A DNA stretch of 64,000 bases, from the NCBI GenBank assembly GCA_019359765.1, contig JAHHGU010000009.1:62001-126000 (forward strand). Direction: 5' to 3'. A program made the translations under genes and the position numbers. This document shows, in pieces, positions 46,933 through 56,416 of this stretch; the stretch's first letter is position 1; each line of letters opens with the position of its first letter. Under the pieces are notes generated by a model. It did no database searches. It had not been told where the DNA came from and saw only the letters and a program-made list of their open reading frames with translations. The DNA is from Aphanothece sp. CMT-3BRIN-NPC111 (GTDB lineage: Bacteria > Cyanobacteriota > Cyanobacteriia > Cyanobacteriales > JAHHGU01).

Positions 46933-47305
46933 CTAAAGGTTAAGATGGCTCTGAATAGTCTGCTGGATTTGTTGCACTAGAGCGTTAACTGTGCCAGAGC
47001 GATTGTGTTGGTAGCCCTCAAACTAATCTTTGAGGCTCACAGGCTCCCCGATCCGAGCGATCGCTTTTCGGTGACCTTTCGACGTGGGTTGGCAGATACC
47101 AAATACCTCACCATCCAAGCGAATCAGGGTTTCTAGGAAGCGTTCTGAGGTAGGAAGAGCAGCGGCATAGCCATCATATATGGCATCAAAGTTTAGCAGG
47201 CGTGTTGTCGCTTTGTAAATAAACAACTCATTAGTCAACAAGTCATCTGCTATTCAGAGGTGCAAGGCTCTGACACAAGCGAACAAAGGTAGGATTGAGG
47301 CGATA
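46933..47305 (-). pseudogene. Broken gene with internal TAG between ureB and the cupin gene
   Basis: A 72-codon frame (47023-47241, with [20 protein letters not shown] and [12 protein letters not shown]) ends in TAG at 47023, but the same frame goes on for 29 more codons (FEGYQHNRSG, ALVQQIQQTIQSH) to a stop at 46933. Upstream, in another frame, YWYRLNPTFVRLCQSLAP joins on. The parts read as one former protein whose end resembles acyltransferase C-termini, but I cannot name it. It carries at least one frameshift and one nonsense codon. Confidence 0.6.
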
Positions 47306-47324
47306 CCAATAAAATCAGACATCT

Positions 47325-47642
47325 TCAAGGAGCGATTTTTCCCTCGATTTTGGCATTAAAACCGTAAACTTGACGGCTACCTGCAAACGGCACTAACACC
47401 ACTTCTCTTTCATCTCCTGGCTCAAAACGAACTGCTGTTCCTGCTGGGATATCTAGACGCATTCCTCGTGCTTGTTCGCGGTTAAATGCCAACGCTTCAT
47501 TTACTTCATAAAAGTGAAAGTGGGAGCCAACTTGAATCGGGCGATCGCCAGTATTAGCCACCTGTAGCCGCACAGTGGGGCGACCCGCATTCAGTTCAAT
47601 TTCTCCCTCCCCAACGACTATTTCCCCTGGGTTCATTGCCAA
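47325..47642 (-). CDS. ureB: Urease subunit beta
   Basis: The 105-residue product starts [20 protein letters not shown] and contains [20 protein letters not shown] and [18 protein letters not shown], all characteristic of UreB. Length is normal. In the usual order ureB follows ureA directly; here an FkbM gene and a pseudogene lie between. Confidence 0.96.
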   Translation of the reverse strand: MAMNPGEIVVGEGEIELNAGRPTVRLQVANTGDRPIQVGSHFHFYEVNEALAFNREQARGMRLDIPAGTAVRFEPGDEREVVLVPFAGSRQVYGFNAKIEGKIAP

Positions 47643-47690
47643 CTCCTTAGCTCACATATAACATCAAGCTGGACTTTCTTTGTTGTTTAC

Positions 47691-48689
47691 TTATTCAATT
47701 CTCAATAGATCAACAGCGTAACCACTAGCGTAATCTCGAATTTTAGCAACAACAGGCAGAGATCCTATTCCTTGTTGTACTAAATCTGGAAGTTTGGCTA
47801 GACTTTCTATTATATTATTTGCACAGTTATATTTTGGATTATTACCATAGTTTATTGTTAAATACTGTAATAACTCTAGAGCATAGTCAGGAAAATCTAA
47901 TATATCAGCAATACAAGCCAATTTCAAAATTTCATCAGGTGTATTTAAGTGTGGACTAGCATCTGCTTTAATCAAATCCCGCAAGTATATAGCATCTCCC
48001 CATAGTAATTGCCCATAAAGATTTTTATAAGTAATTGGTGAGCAGGCGCGGGTGCGACAACCATGTGACATATTAAATAGTGTAAAACCTTTTTTTCTGA
48101 GATAGGTATCTATATCACTAAATAAAGGTTGATTTATATATAATTCACTAAATTCCACTTCAGTAGTGATAGCAAGAATGCTACTTTCTAACATTCCAGC
48201 AGCACCTTCTAAAACTTGAAGATCTGCGCCCTGAACATCAACTTGTAAAAAATCGATTTTATCAATATTTTCATCTTTACAAAAAATATCTAGAGTGGTA
48301 GTCTCAACTTCTACAGTAAAATCTAACTTCATTACTTCTCGTAGCTGATGAAAACGCTGTAAGTACGATTCATTTGGCGGGTATAATGAACTGCACATAG
48401 GATTATTTGTTACATACAGTGTCGCTTCTCTTGCAGCGCTGCCGAGGGCTAAAGGAATATGTTTTTCCGTCCAATTTACTTGTCGGGCTTCAATGTCAGC
48501 GTTGGCTTGATCACAAGCATCTGCATCAGCATCAAAACCATAAATAGTCAGATGAGGTGCAAAAATACCCCATTCCCCGCTGCCATAGTCATCTTCTCTA
48601 GCTAGTTTGCGAGAACCAACATTGCATATTGCCATTTCTAGCCCATCTAAATGACCGCTATTTTTTAAGCTGGAAATGAAAAATGACAT
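47691..48689 (-). CDS. FkbM family methyltransferase
   Basis: The 332-residue protein has the FkbM SAM-dependent fold: LTIYGFDADADACDQANADI, TLDIFCKDENIDKIDFLQVD, VDVQGADLQVLEGA and ITTEVEFSELY. These enzymes O-methylate sugars or other small acceptors. It is inserted between ureA and ureB, is AT-richer than the urease genes and follows an S41 peptidase remnant, so it was probably acquired by transfer. Confidence 0.87.
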   Translation of the reverse strand: MSFFISSLKNSGHLDGLEMAICNVGSRKLAREDDYGSGEWGIFAPHLTIYGFDADADACDQANADIEARQVNWTEKHIPLALGSAAREATLYVTNNPMCSSLYPPNESYLQRFHQLREVMKLDFTVEVETTTLDIFCKDENIDKIDFLQVDVQGADLQVLEGAAGMLESSILAITTEVEFSELYINQPLFSDIDTYLRKKGFTLFNMSHGCRTRACSPITYKNLYGQLLWGDAIYLRDLIKADASPHLNTPDEILKLACIADILDFPDYALELLQYLTINYGNNPKYNCANNIIESLAKLPDLVQQGIGSLPVVAKIRDYASGYAVDLLRIE

Positions 48690-48915
48690 ACAAATTCCTT
48701 CTGGGTTTAGTCAATTCTAAGTCTGTTATTGGACTAATTTCAGGACAAATCGGCATCAAGACAGTCAAGCGATCGTTAATATACTGACTTCTGCCAATAT
48801 TTGCACCGCCAGCAGTTGTCTCACCGATAAGACTAGCTCGCTTGAGGTTTTTGAGATTGTAAGCAAACTCCTCCCCCTAATATGGTCTGCTGGCTGGTTA
48901 AGAGGTATACATCTT
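48658..48915 (-). pseudogene. S41 (C-terminal processing) peptidase fragment
   Basis: Reading the minus strand from about 48915, VYLLTSQQTILGG matches the LTS-SxTFSGA active-site region of S41 peptidases; after a one-base shift at about 48873 the frame goes on as EEFAYNLKNLKRASLIGE, TTAGGANIGRSQ and ISPITDLEL, the family's C-terminal part, and stops at 48658. No start of the gene exists. The catalytic Ser region is damaged. The remnant runs into the FkbM gene start. Confidence 0.8.
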
Positions 48916-48935
48916 TCCTGTGACATATAAATTTA

Positions 48936-49238
48936 CTAACGAATCGGATTATGCACGGTGACGAGTTTAGTGCCATCGGGAAATGTTGCTTCCACTTGCA
49001 CCTCATGCACCATTTCTGGTATCCCTTCCATTACGTCTTCCCGCGTTAGCAATGTTGTACCATAACTCATTAATTCTGCAACAGTGCGTCCATCTCTGGC
49101 ACCTTCCATGATGGCGGCAGAAATGTAGGCAACTGCTTCTGGGTAATTGAGCTTTAAGCCTCTTGCTTTGCGTCGTTCTGCTAACAAGGCAGCAGTGAAA
49201 ATCAACAGTTTGTCTTTTTCCTGCGGCGTCAGTTGCAT
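48936..49238 (-). CDS. ureA: Urease subunit gamma
   Basis: From ATG 49238, with GAAGGGA upstream, the product is 100 residues starting [20 protein letters not shown] and ending TVHNPIR, exactly the UreA length. The frame extends upstream to 49316 but that part belongs to ureD. Contains [20 protein letters not shown]. ureD ends 11 bases before. Confidence 0.97.
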   Translation of the reverse strand: MQLTPQEKDKLLIFTAALLAERRKARGLKLNYPEAVAYISAAIMEGARDGRTVAELMSYGTTLLTREDVMEGIPEMVHEVQVEATFPDGTKLVTVHNPIR

Positions 49239-49249
49239 TAATTTTCCCT

Positions 49250-50113
49250 TCAGATTTGCCAAACTCGTGGTCGGCAACTGGAACGTCCCAAGTAGGATAG
49301 ACGCAGCAGATGCCACACTTCCGTAAACCAGTTTCTCACCTCAGAGGAAGAAAAACCACGATATCGGCACAATAATCCTTGCGTCAGCTGGGTAACGCCT
49401 GCTTCTCCTTGCCGTTCTGTTGCTGCCCAAAGCGATCGCGCTTTATCCACTATCTCTGGTGATACCGCACCCCCAACCCAAGCCAGACTCGCTACAACGG
49501 GTTGTCCAGCTAAACCGTGAGGACTGTTGAGAATTTCTTCCCCAGCGGGTAGCCATTGCCTGTCAATCCACAAGGGGCGTCCTTTCTGCCAAATTTCGGT
49601 GTGCGATCGCCATTCTCCCTGTAAAAACTGTTCTCCCCTGGCGCTGCGACCAAACCGCGTTATCTCCCAACCCAACCACAAAGCACCTGGTGCTAATTCT
49701 ACCCGCAGGTCTTGGCGATAAATGGCACCATTGAACACAATTGTTTCTTGGGGCAACCACTCTAAACAAGCACCCGCTTCCACTTGCATCTGAATAGTTT
49801 GTCTAGCTTCTAAGCCATTGCTGCGATAAATCTTAGCTGCGGCAGCTGTGGTGATTAAGGCTTGGGCGTTAGGTTCCAGGTGGAAATCGAGAGAATTGCG
49901 ATCGCCCCCCACAACTCCCCCCGCCGTATGCAACACTACGCTATGACAAACCTCTGAACCTTCAGGATAAAACGGTCGCTGTACCTTCAGGGGGGCTTTC
50001 ACCTGAGTATGAATTAGCTGCGTTGCACCTTGACGATGGGCATAAACCAAGTTAAGGCTACCGTACCAGCCAGTTGGGGAGGTATTTTCCAGTGCAACCA
50101 TATGTCTAGCCAA
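49250..50113 (-). CDS. ureD: Urease accessory protein UreD
   Basis: The 287-residue protein helps load nickel into the urease apoenzyme with UreF and UreG. Motifs: [37 protein letters not shown] [24 protein letters not shown] and [13 protein letters not shown]. It leads the locus ureD-ureA-...-ureC. The start could be ATG 50113 or the Met five residues on. Confidence 0.94.
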   Translation of the reverse strand: MARHMVALENTSPTGWYGSLNLVYAHRQGATQLIHTQVKAPLKVQRPFYPEGSEVCHSVVLHTAGGVVGGDRNSLDFHLEPNAQALITTAAAAKIYRSNGLEARQTIQMQVEAGACLEWLPQETIVFNGAIYRQDLRVELAPGALWLGWEITRFGRSARGEQFLQGEWRSHTEIWQKGRPLWIDRQWLPAGEEILNSPHGLAGQPVVASLAWVGGAVSPEIVDKARSLWAATERQGEAGVTQLTQGLLCRYRGFSSSEVRNWFTEVWHLLRLSYLGRSSCRPRVWQI

Positions 50114-50237
50114 AAATTGAGATTACTGCGGCTATTTTGGCGCTAATTATGTCCCAAAAAGACATGGCGAAAGAAAATATTTATTTTGATGATTGTACAC
50201 CCAGACAGCAAAAAGCTTTACAAGCAAGTGACGTTCT

Positions 50238-50266
50238 CTCCCGTTAAGCTTGCGCTATAACGGGAG
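50238..50266. repeat. Hairpin upstream of ureD
   Basis: CTCCCGTTA (50238-50246) pairs with TAACGGGAG (50258-50266) around an 11-base loop. It lies between the ureD start and the TnpB remnant and may be an end of the mobile element or a terminator. Confidence 0.6.
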
Positions 50267-50303
50267 CGTAAGGATTCAGAATAGAGATAGCTCTGTACAC
50301 TAT

Positions 50304-50339
50304 CCCAGCCTGAAAAAGCTTCACGCTTCACGGGCTGGG
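50304..50339. mobile_element. Right-end hairpin of an IS200/IS605-type element
   Basis: CCCAGCC (50304-50310) pairs with GGCTGGG (50333-50339), with an inner TGAA...TTCA pair. Such a hairpin just past the tnpB end is the right-end structure of IS605-family elements. Confidence 0.6.
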
Positions 50340-50740
50340 CATCCCCTAAGCCTCCGCGTGCAGACTCTTCGGAGTCCCACCTCGTTTAATGCTCGGTCTA
50401 ATATATTCCGAGCCGCATTCTCGTCTCTATCCATTTCCAGTCCGCACTTATGGCATTCGTGTAGGCGAATAGATAGAGTTTTCGGCACTTTTACTCCACA
50501 ACCTGAGCAATTTTGAGATGTTCCTTGAGGATTTACTTTTACGACTCGGACACCGCATTTCACTGCCACTGCGTCCAAGATAGTAACGAACCTTCCCCAC
50601 GCTGCATCCAAAATTGATTTGCTCAATCTTGTTCAAGCAAGACCTTTGATGTTTAAATCTTCCACCGCAATCAAGTCATACTTTCTGACAAGATTCTTAA
50701 GTTTGTGGGCTGGGAAGCAGTTTCTTAAGGTGAAAATAAG
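50321..50740 (-). pseudogene. tnpB: TnpB (IS200/IS605 OrfB) C-terminal remnant with internal stop
   Basis: Reading from about 50740, the frame encodes HKLKNLVRKYDLIAVEDLNI with the RuvC-type Glu, then KGLA, a TGA stop (apparently from Arg CGA), then LSKSILDAAWGRFVTILDAV and the zinc ribbon CSGCGVKVPKTLSIRLHECH with HKCG, and DRDENAARNIL with the final Asp. The N-terminal half is missing. It is a dead copy; the tnpA gene is not seen. Confidence 0.85.
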
Positions 50741-50746
50741 CAAGTA

Positions 50747-53700
50747 TTAATGCTGCTTTTGCCTCCGCTTTTTACTAAAACCGCCCTGCCCCAGTTGCAA
50801 AATCCAGCGCTGAAAGTCATCAATATAAGTGAACAGCACCGGAACCACCACCAGCGTCAACAGTGTAGAAGTCGTGAAGCCGCCCAAAATCGCAACTCCC
50901 ATCGGACTACGCACTTCAGCCCCCGCGCCCAGTCCCAAAGCCAGCGGCACAGTACCAGCAATTGTAGCGATAGAAGTCATCAAAATCGGTCGCAGCCGAG
51001 ACATCCCAGCCAGAATTACCGCCTGGTACTGGGGTTTGCCTTCTTCCAGGTTCATCAACGTATAGTCCACCAGCAAGATGGAGTTTTTCGTGACAACTCC
51101 CATCAGCAGCACAATGCCAATCAGCGCATATATCCCCAACGACTTTTGGGCAATCAGCAAGCCTAGTAATGCGCCGCCCAGGGACAGGGGCAAAGCTGCC
51201 ATAATCGTCACCGGATGGAGAAAATTGTTATACAGCAGCACTAGGATGGCATAGATACAAGTCAGCGCCAGCCCCAGAGCAGAACCAAACCGACCGAAAA
51301 TGTCTTGCATAATCTTGGCATCTCCGGCAGATTCCTGCACCACTCCAGGCGGCAAAGGGTTCATCGCAGGTAGTGCTTGGATGGCTTGCATTGCTTCTCC
51401 CAAGGAAGCGCCTTGCAAGTTGCCTTCTACCGAAACTTGACGAGAACGATTATAACGGCTGATTTGGGCAGGCCCGGAACCAAAGCGAATATCTGCCACC
51501 GCCATTAGGGGAACCAGAGTATTATTTTGACCGGGCACTTGGAGATTTTTAATCGTGTCGATATCTACACGCGCCCTGGGGTCGATCTGAATGCGAATGG
51601 GGATTTGCCTGTCGGGGAGATTAAACTTAGCTAGATTCGATTCATTGTCCCCTATGGTAGCCAGAGATGCAGTTCGGGCGATCGCTTGTACTGTTACCCC
51701 TAAATCTGCCGCCCGTGCCGGATCTGGAATTACCAAAATCTCTGGCTTTACTAAACTGGCAGTAGAACTAACTTCCACTAAACCAGGCACCTTTTTCATT
51801 TGTTGTTCTAGCGCCCCAGCTGCCTGATTTAGCGCTTCCGGATTTTCACTCTTGAGTACAATTGATACATCTTTTTTACCTCCAGCTGCCCCTTGACTTT
51901 GGAAACTAATTCTTGCTCCAGGAATTTGCTGCAATAGCGGACGAATTTGCTGCTCGAACTGAACCTGGGAAATGTTGCGTTCTTCTTTAGGCTTGAGTTT
52001 GACTTTAAGTGTTCCTTGATTCACCTCCAGTGTCGCCAATACACTGTCAACTGCTGGATTTGGCTTCAACAGATTAGTTGCCTGTTGGGCAATGCTGGTA
52101 GTATCTTTTAGGGTAGAGCCGGGGGGCAGTTCGACAGAAACTGTTGAAAGACCAATGTCGCTACTATCAACGAAACCCTTGGGAATTAAGGGAATTAACA
52201 TGAGACTGCCGATGAAGAAAGCGATCGCGATCGCCATTGTCGTCAGCCGATGTTTCAATGCCCACTTGAGCAGCTGAAAATAAGGTTGGAATCTTTTTCG
52301 CCTCACCTGTCCATTTTGCTTTGGCGTCTTCTTCTTTTCCTTTGGCTTCAGTAAATAAGCCCCCATAATTGGGGTTATGGTACGCGCTACCAAAGTGGAG
52401 AATACGGTAGAAGCCGCGACTGTGACGCCAAAAGGTTGAAAAAACTGCCCTGGAATGCCGCCCATAAAGGCAACTGGCAGAAACACGGCAATAATTGTCG
52501 CCGCACTCGCTAACACGGCCAAACCGACTTCCGCAGAAGAATCAAAAGCTGCCTGACGAGGCGTTTTACCCATCGCCATGTGCCGCTCCATGTTTTCTAC
52601 TTCTACTACCGTGTCATCTACTAAATTCCCCACCGCTAGCGCCAACGCCAGCAAGCTCATGTTGTTGAGAGTATAGCCGAGGGTTTTTTGCACAAAGAAG
52701 GTGGGCAGCATCGACAGCGGTAATGCTACCGCAGTAATCAAGGTAGCTCGCCAGTCGCGCAAAAATATCATAATTGTTGCTGTTGCCAGCACCGATGCCG
52801 CGATCAAATCATCTATCGTGCTCTCGTAGGATTGGCGGACGAAATCCGCCTGCGTGAAGATCAGGTTCAGCTTGACATCTGCTGACAAAGTTTTTTCTAA
52901 TTTTTCTACCGCCGAACGTACTCCTTCTTCTACTGTGACGACGGTACTGCCGGTGCTGCGTAATACTTGGAAAGCCACTACGGACTGATTATTCAACAAC
53001 GCCGCTGCCCTTGGTTCCGCAGAGCTATTACGCACTGTCCCCAAACTGGATAAAGGTACATAACTACCATTGGTGAGGACAATTTGATAGTTGGATAACT
53101 GCTCTACATTGGGGGCACTACCTAGAGTGCGAATAGTCTGTTCGCTACCCCCCACTTCCCCTCGTCCACCTGGTAAATTTACGTTGGAGGCGCGAATTTG
53201 GTCGTTTACCTGAGTGGCTGTAATGTTGAGGGCTTGTAAACGAGCGGGATCTAGATCTACTCGAATTTCTCGATCAACGCCACCGATACGGTTGATTTGA
53301 GCGACTCCCTGCACTGACAAAAGGGCGCGGCTAATTGTTTGATCTATTAAGTTGCTCAATTCTTCTACGGATTGCCGCGAAGATTCTACAGCATAGGTCA
53401 TAATCGGACCGCCAGCAAAATCCAGCCGTTGGACGATGGGATCGTTGATGTCTTGGGGCAAAGTCTGGCGAATTTGAGCGATCGCATTGCGTACGTCATT
53501 GGTGGCGCGATCGCTGTCCGTACCCAAAACAAAATTCACTACTGTTGTAGAAGCCCCGTCTTTAACTGTCGAGATCAGATTGTCAATATTCCCCAATCCA
53601 GCGACGGCGTCTTCAATCTTCTTTGTCACCTGGGATTCTAGTTCCGCTGGACCTGCCCCTGCCTGTGTTGCGGTGATGCTAACTGTTGGCACATCAATAT

Positions 53701-53821
53701 TCGGGTTGATATCAATACCCAACTGAGTAAATGATATCCAGCCTAACAGCGTCAATACCAAAAACATTACCAGCGTCGGAACTGGTTTGCGAATCGACCA
53801 AGCGGAGAGATTAAAAGACAT
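50747..53821 (-). CDS. RND multidrug efflux transporter, inner-membrane subunit
   Basis: From ATG 53821 the product is 1024 residues beginning MSFNLSAWSIRKPVPTLVMF; the frame extends to 53911 but that part is repeat sequence. It has 12 membrane helices with two large periplasmic loops, the proton-relay residues in GNLVDDTVVEVENMERH, and the HAE1-family features (NDVRNAIAQIRQTLP). It exports lipophilic compounds with the fusion protein encoded just upstream. A TolC-type outer-membrane partner is elsewhere. Confidence 0.94.
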   Translation of the reverse strand: MSFNLSAWSIRKPVPTLVMFLVLTLLGWISFTQLGIDINPNIDVPTVSITATQAGAGPAELESQVTKKIEDAVAGLGNIDNLISTVKDGASTTVVNFVLGTDSDRATNDVRNAIAQIRQTLPQDINDPIVQRLDFAGGPIMTYAVESSRQSVEELSNLIDQTISRALLSVQGVAQINRIGGVDREIRVDLDPARLQALNITATQVNDQIRASNVNLPGGRGEVGGSEQTIRTLGSAPNVEQLSNYQIVLTNGSYVPLSSLGTVRNSSAEPRAAALLNNQSVVAFQVLRSTGSTVVTVEEGVRSAVEKLEKTLSADVKLNLIFTQADFVRQSYESTIDDLIAASVLATATIMIFLRDWRATLITAVALPLSMLPTFFVQKTLGYTLNNMSLLALALAVGNLVDDTVVEVENMERHMAMGKTPRQAAFDSSAEVGLAVLASAATIIAVFLPVAFMGGIPGQFFQPFGVTVAASTVFSTLVARTITPIMGAYLLKPKEKKKTPKQNGQVRRKRFQPYFQLLKWALKHRLTTMAIAIAFFIGSLMLIPLIPKGFVDSSDIGLSTVSVELPPGSTLKDTTSIAQQATNLLKPNPAVDSVLATLEVNQGTLKVKLKPKEERNISQVQFEQQIRPLLQQIPGARISFQSQGAAGGKKDVSIVLKSENPEALNQAAGALEQQMKKVPGLVEVSSTASLVKPEILVIPDPARAADLGVTVQAIARTASLATIGDNESNLAKFNLPDRQIPIRIQIDPRARVDIDTIKNLQVPGQNNTLVPLMAVADIRFGSGPAQISRYNRSRQVSVEGNLQGASLGEAMQAIQALPAMNPLPPGVVQESAGDAKIMQDIFGRFGSALGLALTCIYAILVLLYNNFLHPVTIMAALPLSLGGALLGLLIAQKSLGIYALIGIVLLMGVVTKNSILLVDYTLMNLEEGKPQYQAVILAGMSRLRPILMTSIATIAGTVPLALGLGAGAEVRSPMGVAILGGFTTSTLLTLVVVPVLFTYIDDFQRWILQLGQGGFSKKRRQKQH

Positions 53822-53856
53822 AGTAATTAGTAATTGGTGATTGGTGATGGTTAAAA

Positions 53857-53887
53857 AGTTTTGAGTTTTGAGTTTTGAGTTTTGAGT
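53857..53887. repeat. Heptamer tandem repeat (TTTTGAG)n
   Basis: Four copies of the TTTTGAG heptamer lie in the spacer between the fusion-protein and transporter genes, just ahead of the transporter start. Confidence 0.9.
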
Positions 53888-53943
53888 GGGTGATGGGTTA
53901 ACACTTGACAACTGACAACCAACAAATAACCACTAACAACTGA

Positions 53944-55458
53944 CTACTGACCATTAACCACTTGCACCTTGTCGCCATCCTTAAGATAGCCAGCACCTTG
54001 GACAATTACGCGATCGCCCTCTTTCAAACCGCTCTTAATTTCGACTTTGGCTGTTGATAAATCGCCGCTACCACTAGTTGTTCCCGCTTCCACTGTTTGG
54101 GCACGAGCCGTATCATTACCCTCTAACAAATAAACAACCGCTTTACCATCAGGCTGAGGCAGAACAGCTTTTGCTGGAACCGTCAACGCTTCAGCAGTGT
54201 TTGAGGTGATGGCTGCTGCCAAAAACATTCCCGGTTTTAGTAAAGAGCTGTAAGGTAAGTCAATCTTGACTGTTGCCTGACGAGATTGCGGATCGACCAA
54301 GGGAACAACTTCGCGCACTCTTCCCTGTAAGCGGATGCGGGTATCTGCATTATTTGTAACGCTTACAGGTGCCCTTGTCGGTACCTCTTTAAGCTGGACA
54401 TCTGGAATCTTGACCTGGAGTTCAAGCAAGCCATTGCGGATCAGACAAAACAGCGCTTTATTCCCAGAGGTATCTCCAACACGAGCGATTGCTTGACCAG
54501 TTCCATCGCAACGCCCTTCAGCACTAGGAGCAACTACAGTCCCACTAACAGGTGCAAAAACCAGCGCTTGTGTTAGCTCAATTTTGCTTTGTTGTACGCG
54601 AGCCTGATAGTTGCGAACTACGGCTTGGGAACTACTAACATCAGCTTGTGCTCTACTAACATTGGCTTCGGCACTCCTAACATTGGCCTGGGCACTACTA
54701 ATACCGGCTTCCGCTACTCGGACTGTCTCGGCAGCTGTTGTAACCGCAGTAACGCGAGTGTCTAGCTCTTGACGGCTAATTGCTCCTTGATTGGCTAGGT
54801 ATTGATACCGCTGGAGAGTTCTCTCGGCTTGACCCAGGTTAGCGCGATTTTGAGCCAAGGTCGCTTGTGCTTGACCCACAGCCGCTTGTGCTTGAGCTAT
54901 AGCCGCTTGTGCTTGAGCCAAAGCCGCTTGTTTTTGTTGCACGTCGGCCTGTGATTTCTCTAGGTCTGCTTGAACTTGGCTACCTTGCGTTTGCAGGACA
55001 GAATAGTCGAGTACTGCCATAACCTGTCCTACTTTCACTGTGTCCCCTTCTTTAACTGAGATTTCCTTAATTTGTAAGTTACTTACCTGCGGTAAAACAG
55101 ACACAAGCTCTTTAGCCGCCACTGTACCTGTGGCGTTGAGCGTGCGCGATACGGAGGTCATTTCCACTGCTGCCACAGTAACGCTCAATTGGGGTGCAAC
55201 AGCTGCTGTTTGAGCAGGCTGAGTTTGACGGGTAGCAGGCTTAGAAAGGAAGCGCATTGCTCCCACACCGATGACTAGGGCAATTACCGTTCCCAGCGCT
55301 ATACTTCGCCTGCTTGCGAACCATCGGCGTCTAGCGCCGCGCTTGGCATCAATAGGGGGTGAATCTAGATCAAAATCAAACTCATCCTGCGCCTCCAAGG
55401 GAGCTTGTAGCGCCTGGTGTGCATCTTGTTTTTCGTCTGAAACTGATTCGTGTGCCAC
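53944..55458 (-). CDS. RND efflux periplasmic adaptor (membrane fusion protein)
   Basis: The 504-residue protein has a cytoplasmic acidic N-terminus, a membrane anchor at about residues 48-68 (RSIALGTVIALVIGVGAMRF), a lipoyl-like half motif, a long Ala/Gln-rich alpha-hairpin (about 155-290, rich in repeats such as AQAQAAIAQAQAAVG) and a beta-barrel/C-terminal domain (VPTRAPVSVTNNADTRIRL). It bridges the transporter and the outer-membrane channel. It is transcribed just ahead of the transporter and divergently from padR. Confidence 0.93.
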   Translation of the reverse strand: MAHESVSDEKQDAHQALQAPLEAQDEFDFDLDSPPIDAKRGARRRWFASRRSIALGTVIALVIGVGAMRFLSKPATRQTQPAQTAAVAPQLSVTVAAVEMTSVSRTLNATGTVAAKELVSVLPQVSNLQIKEISVKEGDTVKVGQVMAVLDYSVLQTQGSQVQADLEKSQADVQQKQAALAQAQAAIAQAQAAVGQAQATLAQNRANLGQAERTLQRYQYLANQGAISRQELDTRVTAVTTAAETVRVAEAGISSAQANVRSAEANVSRAQADVSSSQAVVRNYQARVQQSKIELTQALVFAPVSGTVVAPSAEGRCDGTGQAIARVGDTSGNKALFCLIRNGLLELQVKIPDVQLKEVPTRAPVSVTNNADTRIRLQGRVREVVPLVDPQSRQATVKIDLPYSSLLKPGMFLAAAITSNTAEALTVPAKAVLPQPDGKAVVYLLEGNDTARAQTVEAGTTSGSGDLSTAKVEIKSGLKEGDRVIVQGAGYLKDGDKVQVVNGQ

Positions 55459-55599
55459 AGTTCTCTCCCTGGGTAGAGGAAAATTTCTTACATTTAGGCT
55501 TATTCAGTTAAACAGGGCTGAATAGGGCGATTACCACTACATCTTCAGCAGGATAACTAGGGTTTATAAAGAAAAGGTTAAGGCTCGTCAGCTATGATT

Positions 55600-55632
55600 C
55601 GATATATCGTTGAATTATATCAATTTGATATA
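55600..55632. promoter_or_regulatory. Two palindromes at the padR start, candidate operators
   Basis: The perfect palindrome CGATATATCG (55600-55609) and the pair TATATCAA/TTGATATA (55616-55623, 55625-55632, one-base spacer) stand in the 175-base divergent spacer, the second ending one base before the padR ATG. Such AT-rich palindromes suit PadR-type dimers. They could control both padR and the efflux genes. Confidence 0.6.
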
Positions 55633-55633
55633 G

Positions 55634-56146
55634 ATGCTGGAACTAGCTACTTTAGGTCTTTTGCAGGGTGAACCGCTGCACGGCTACCGATTGAAGCAGC
55701 AACTAGAGCTGTTTGTGAGTGGCTGTATTAGCGTCAACTATGGCGCGATCTACCCGTTGTTGAAGCGCCTAGAAGAATCAGGTCAAATAGCGACCTTGGG
55801 TGAGGAGGAAGGAGAAGCGGGTTCAAATCGCAAGATTTATAGCATTACGGAGTCGGGACGCGATCGCTGGCGACAAAAGATGCTGGAACATCCTCAAGAA
55901 AGCTGGGTGAACAGTCGTTCCCGTTTCTTTATTAAATTTTTCTTTTTTAGCTATTTGGAACCAGGGGAACGCATTAAGTTGCTGGAACACCGCTTGCTGG
56001 TCTGTAAGCTACGTCTGGAAAGCCCAGAACCTGAAATGATTACCGCAGATACCTACCAAGCTACGGCATGGGAGTATTTCAGACAATTGTTGCAAGGCGA
56101 AATTGAATGGTTAATTGAACAACTTGCTCAGGAGCGAACCGACTAA
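55634..56146 (+). CDS. PadR family transcriptional regulator
   Basis: The 170-residue protein has the PadR winged helix: MLELATLGLLQGEPLHGYRL and SVNYGAIYPLLKRLEESGQI with IYSITESGRDRW, followed by a C-terminal helical dimer domain. PadR proteins repress neighbouring genes and respond to small aromatics or drugs. It is divergent from the RND efflux operon, and so its likely local regulator. Confidence 0.92.
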   Translation: MLELATLGLLQGEPLHGYRLKQQLELFVSGCISVNYGAIYPLLKRLEESGQIATLGEEEGEAGSNRKIYSITESGRDRWRQKMLEHPQESWVNSRSRFFIKFFFFSYLEPGERIKLLEHRLLVCKLRLESPEPEMITADTYQATAWEYFRQLLQGEIEWLIEQLAQERTD

Positions 56147-56288
56147 AGTCTCGAAAACTTATCACCTACATTAGGGGGATGAGGGCAAATTTATATATTT
56201 GCGAACTAGCTTTTTGTTTCTGTATAGCTGAACACTCGCCCTTCTTTTGTAATACAGCAATTTTCAGGTGAATAGGTCCGATTGGTGG

Positions 56289-56317
56289 GTAAGGGCACGG
56301 CAATGCCGTGCCCTTAC
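56289..56317. repeat. Perfect palindrome GTAAGGGCACGGCA
   Basis: Fourteen-base arms (56289-56302, 56304-56317) flank one A. It sits between the convergent padR and DUF3891 genes. Confidence 0.9.
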
Positions 56318-56358
56318 AGAGAATCTGTAGTCCAAAAATATGAAAACCGCTGTAAGTG

Positions 56359-56387
56359 GTAGAGACGTTCCGGCGGAACGTCTCTAC
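56359..56387. repeat. Perfect palindrome GTAGAGACGTTCCG, second copy
   Basis: Fourteen-base arms flank a central G. It is the same element as at 10484-10510, where the centre is C, and lies 30 bases from the end of the urt-linked transcript. Confidence 0.9.
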
Positions 56388-56416
56388 TAACGGGCGGCAG
56401 GTTAAAGTAATTACCC

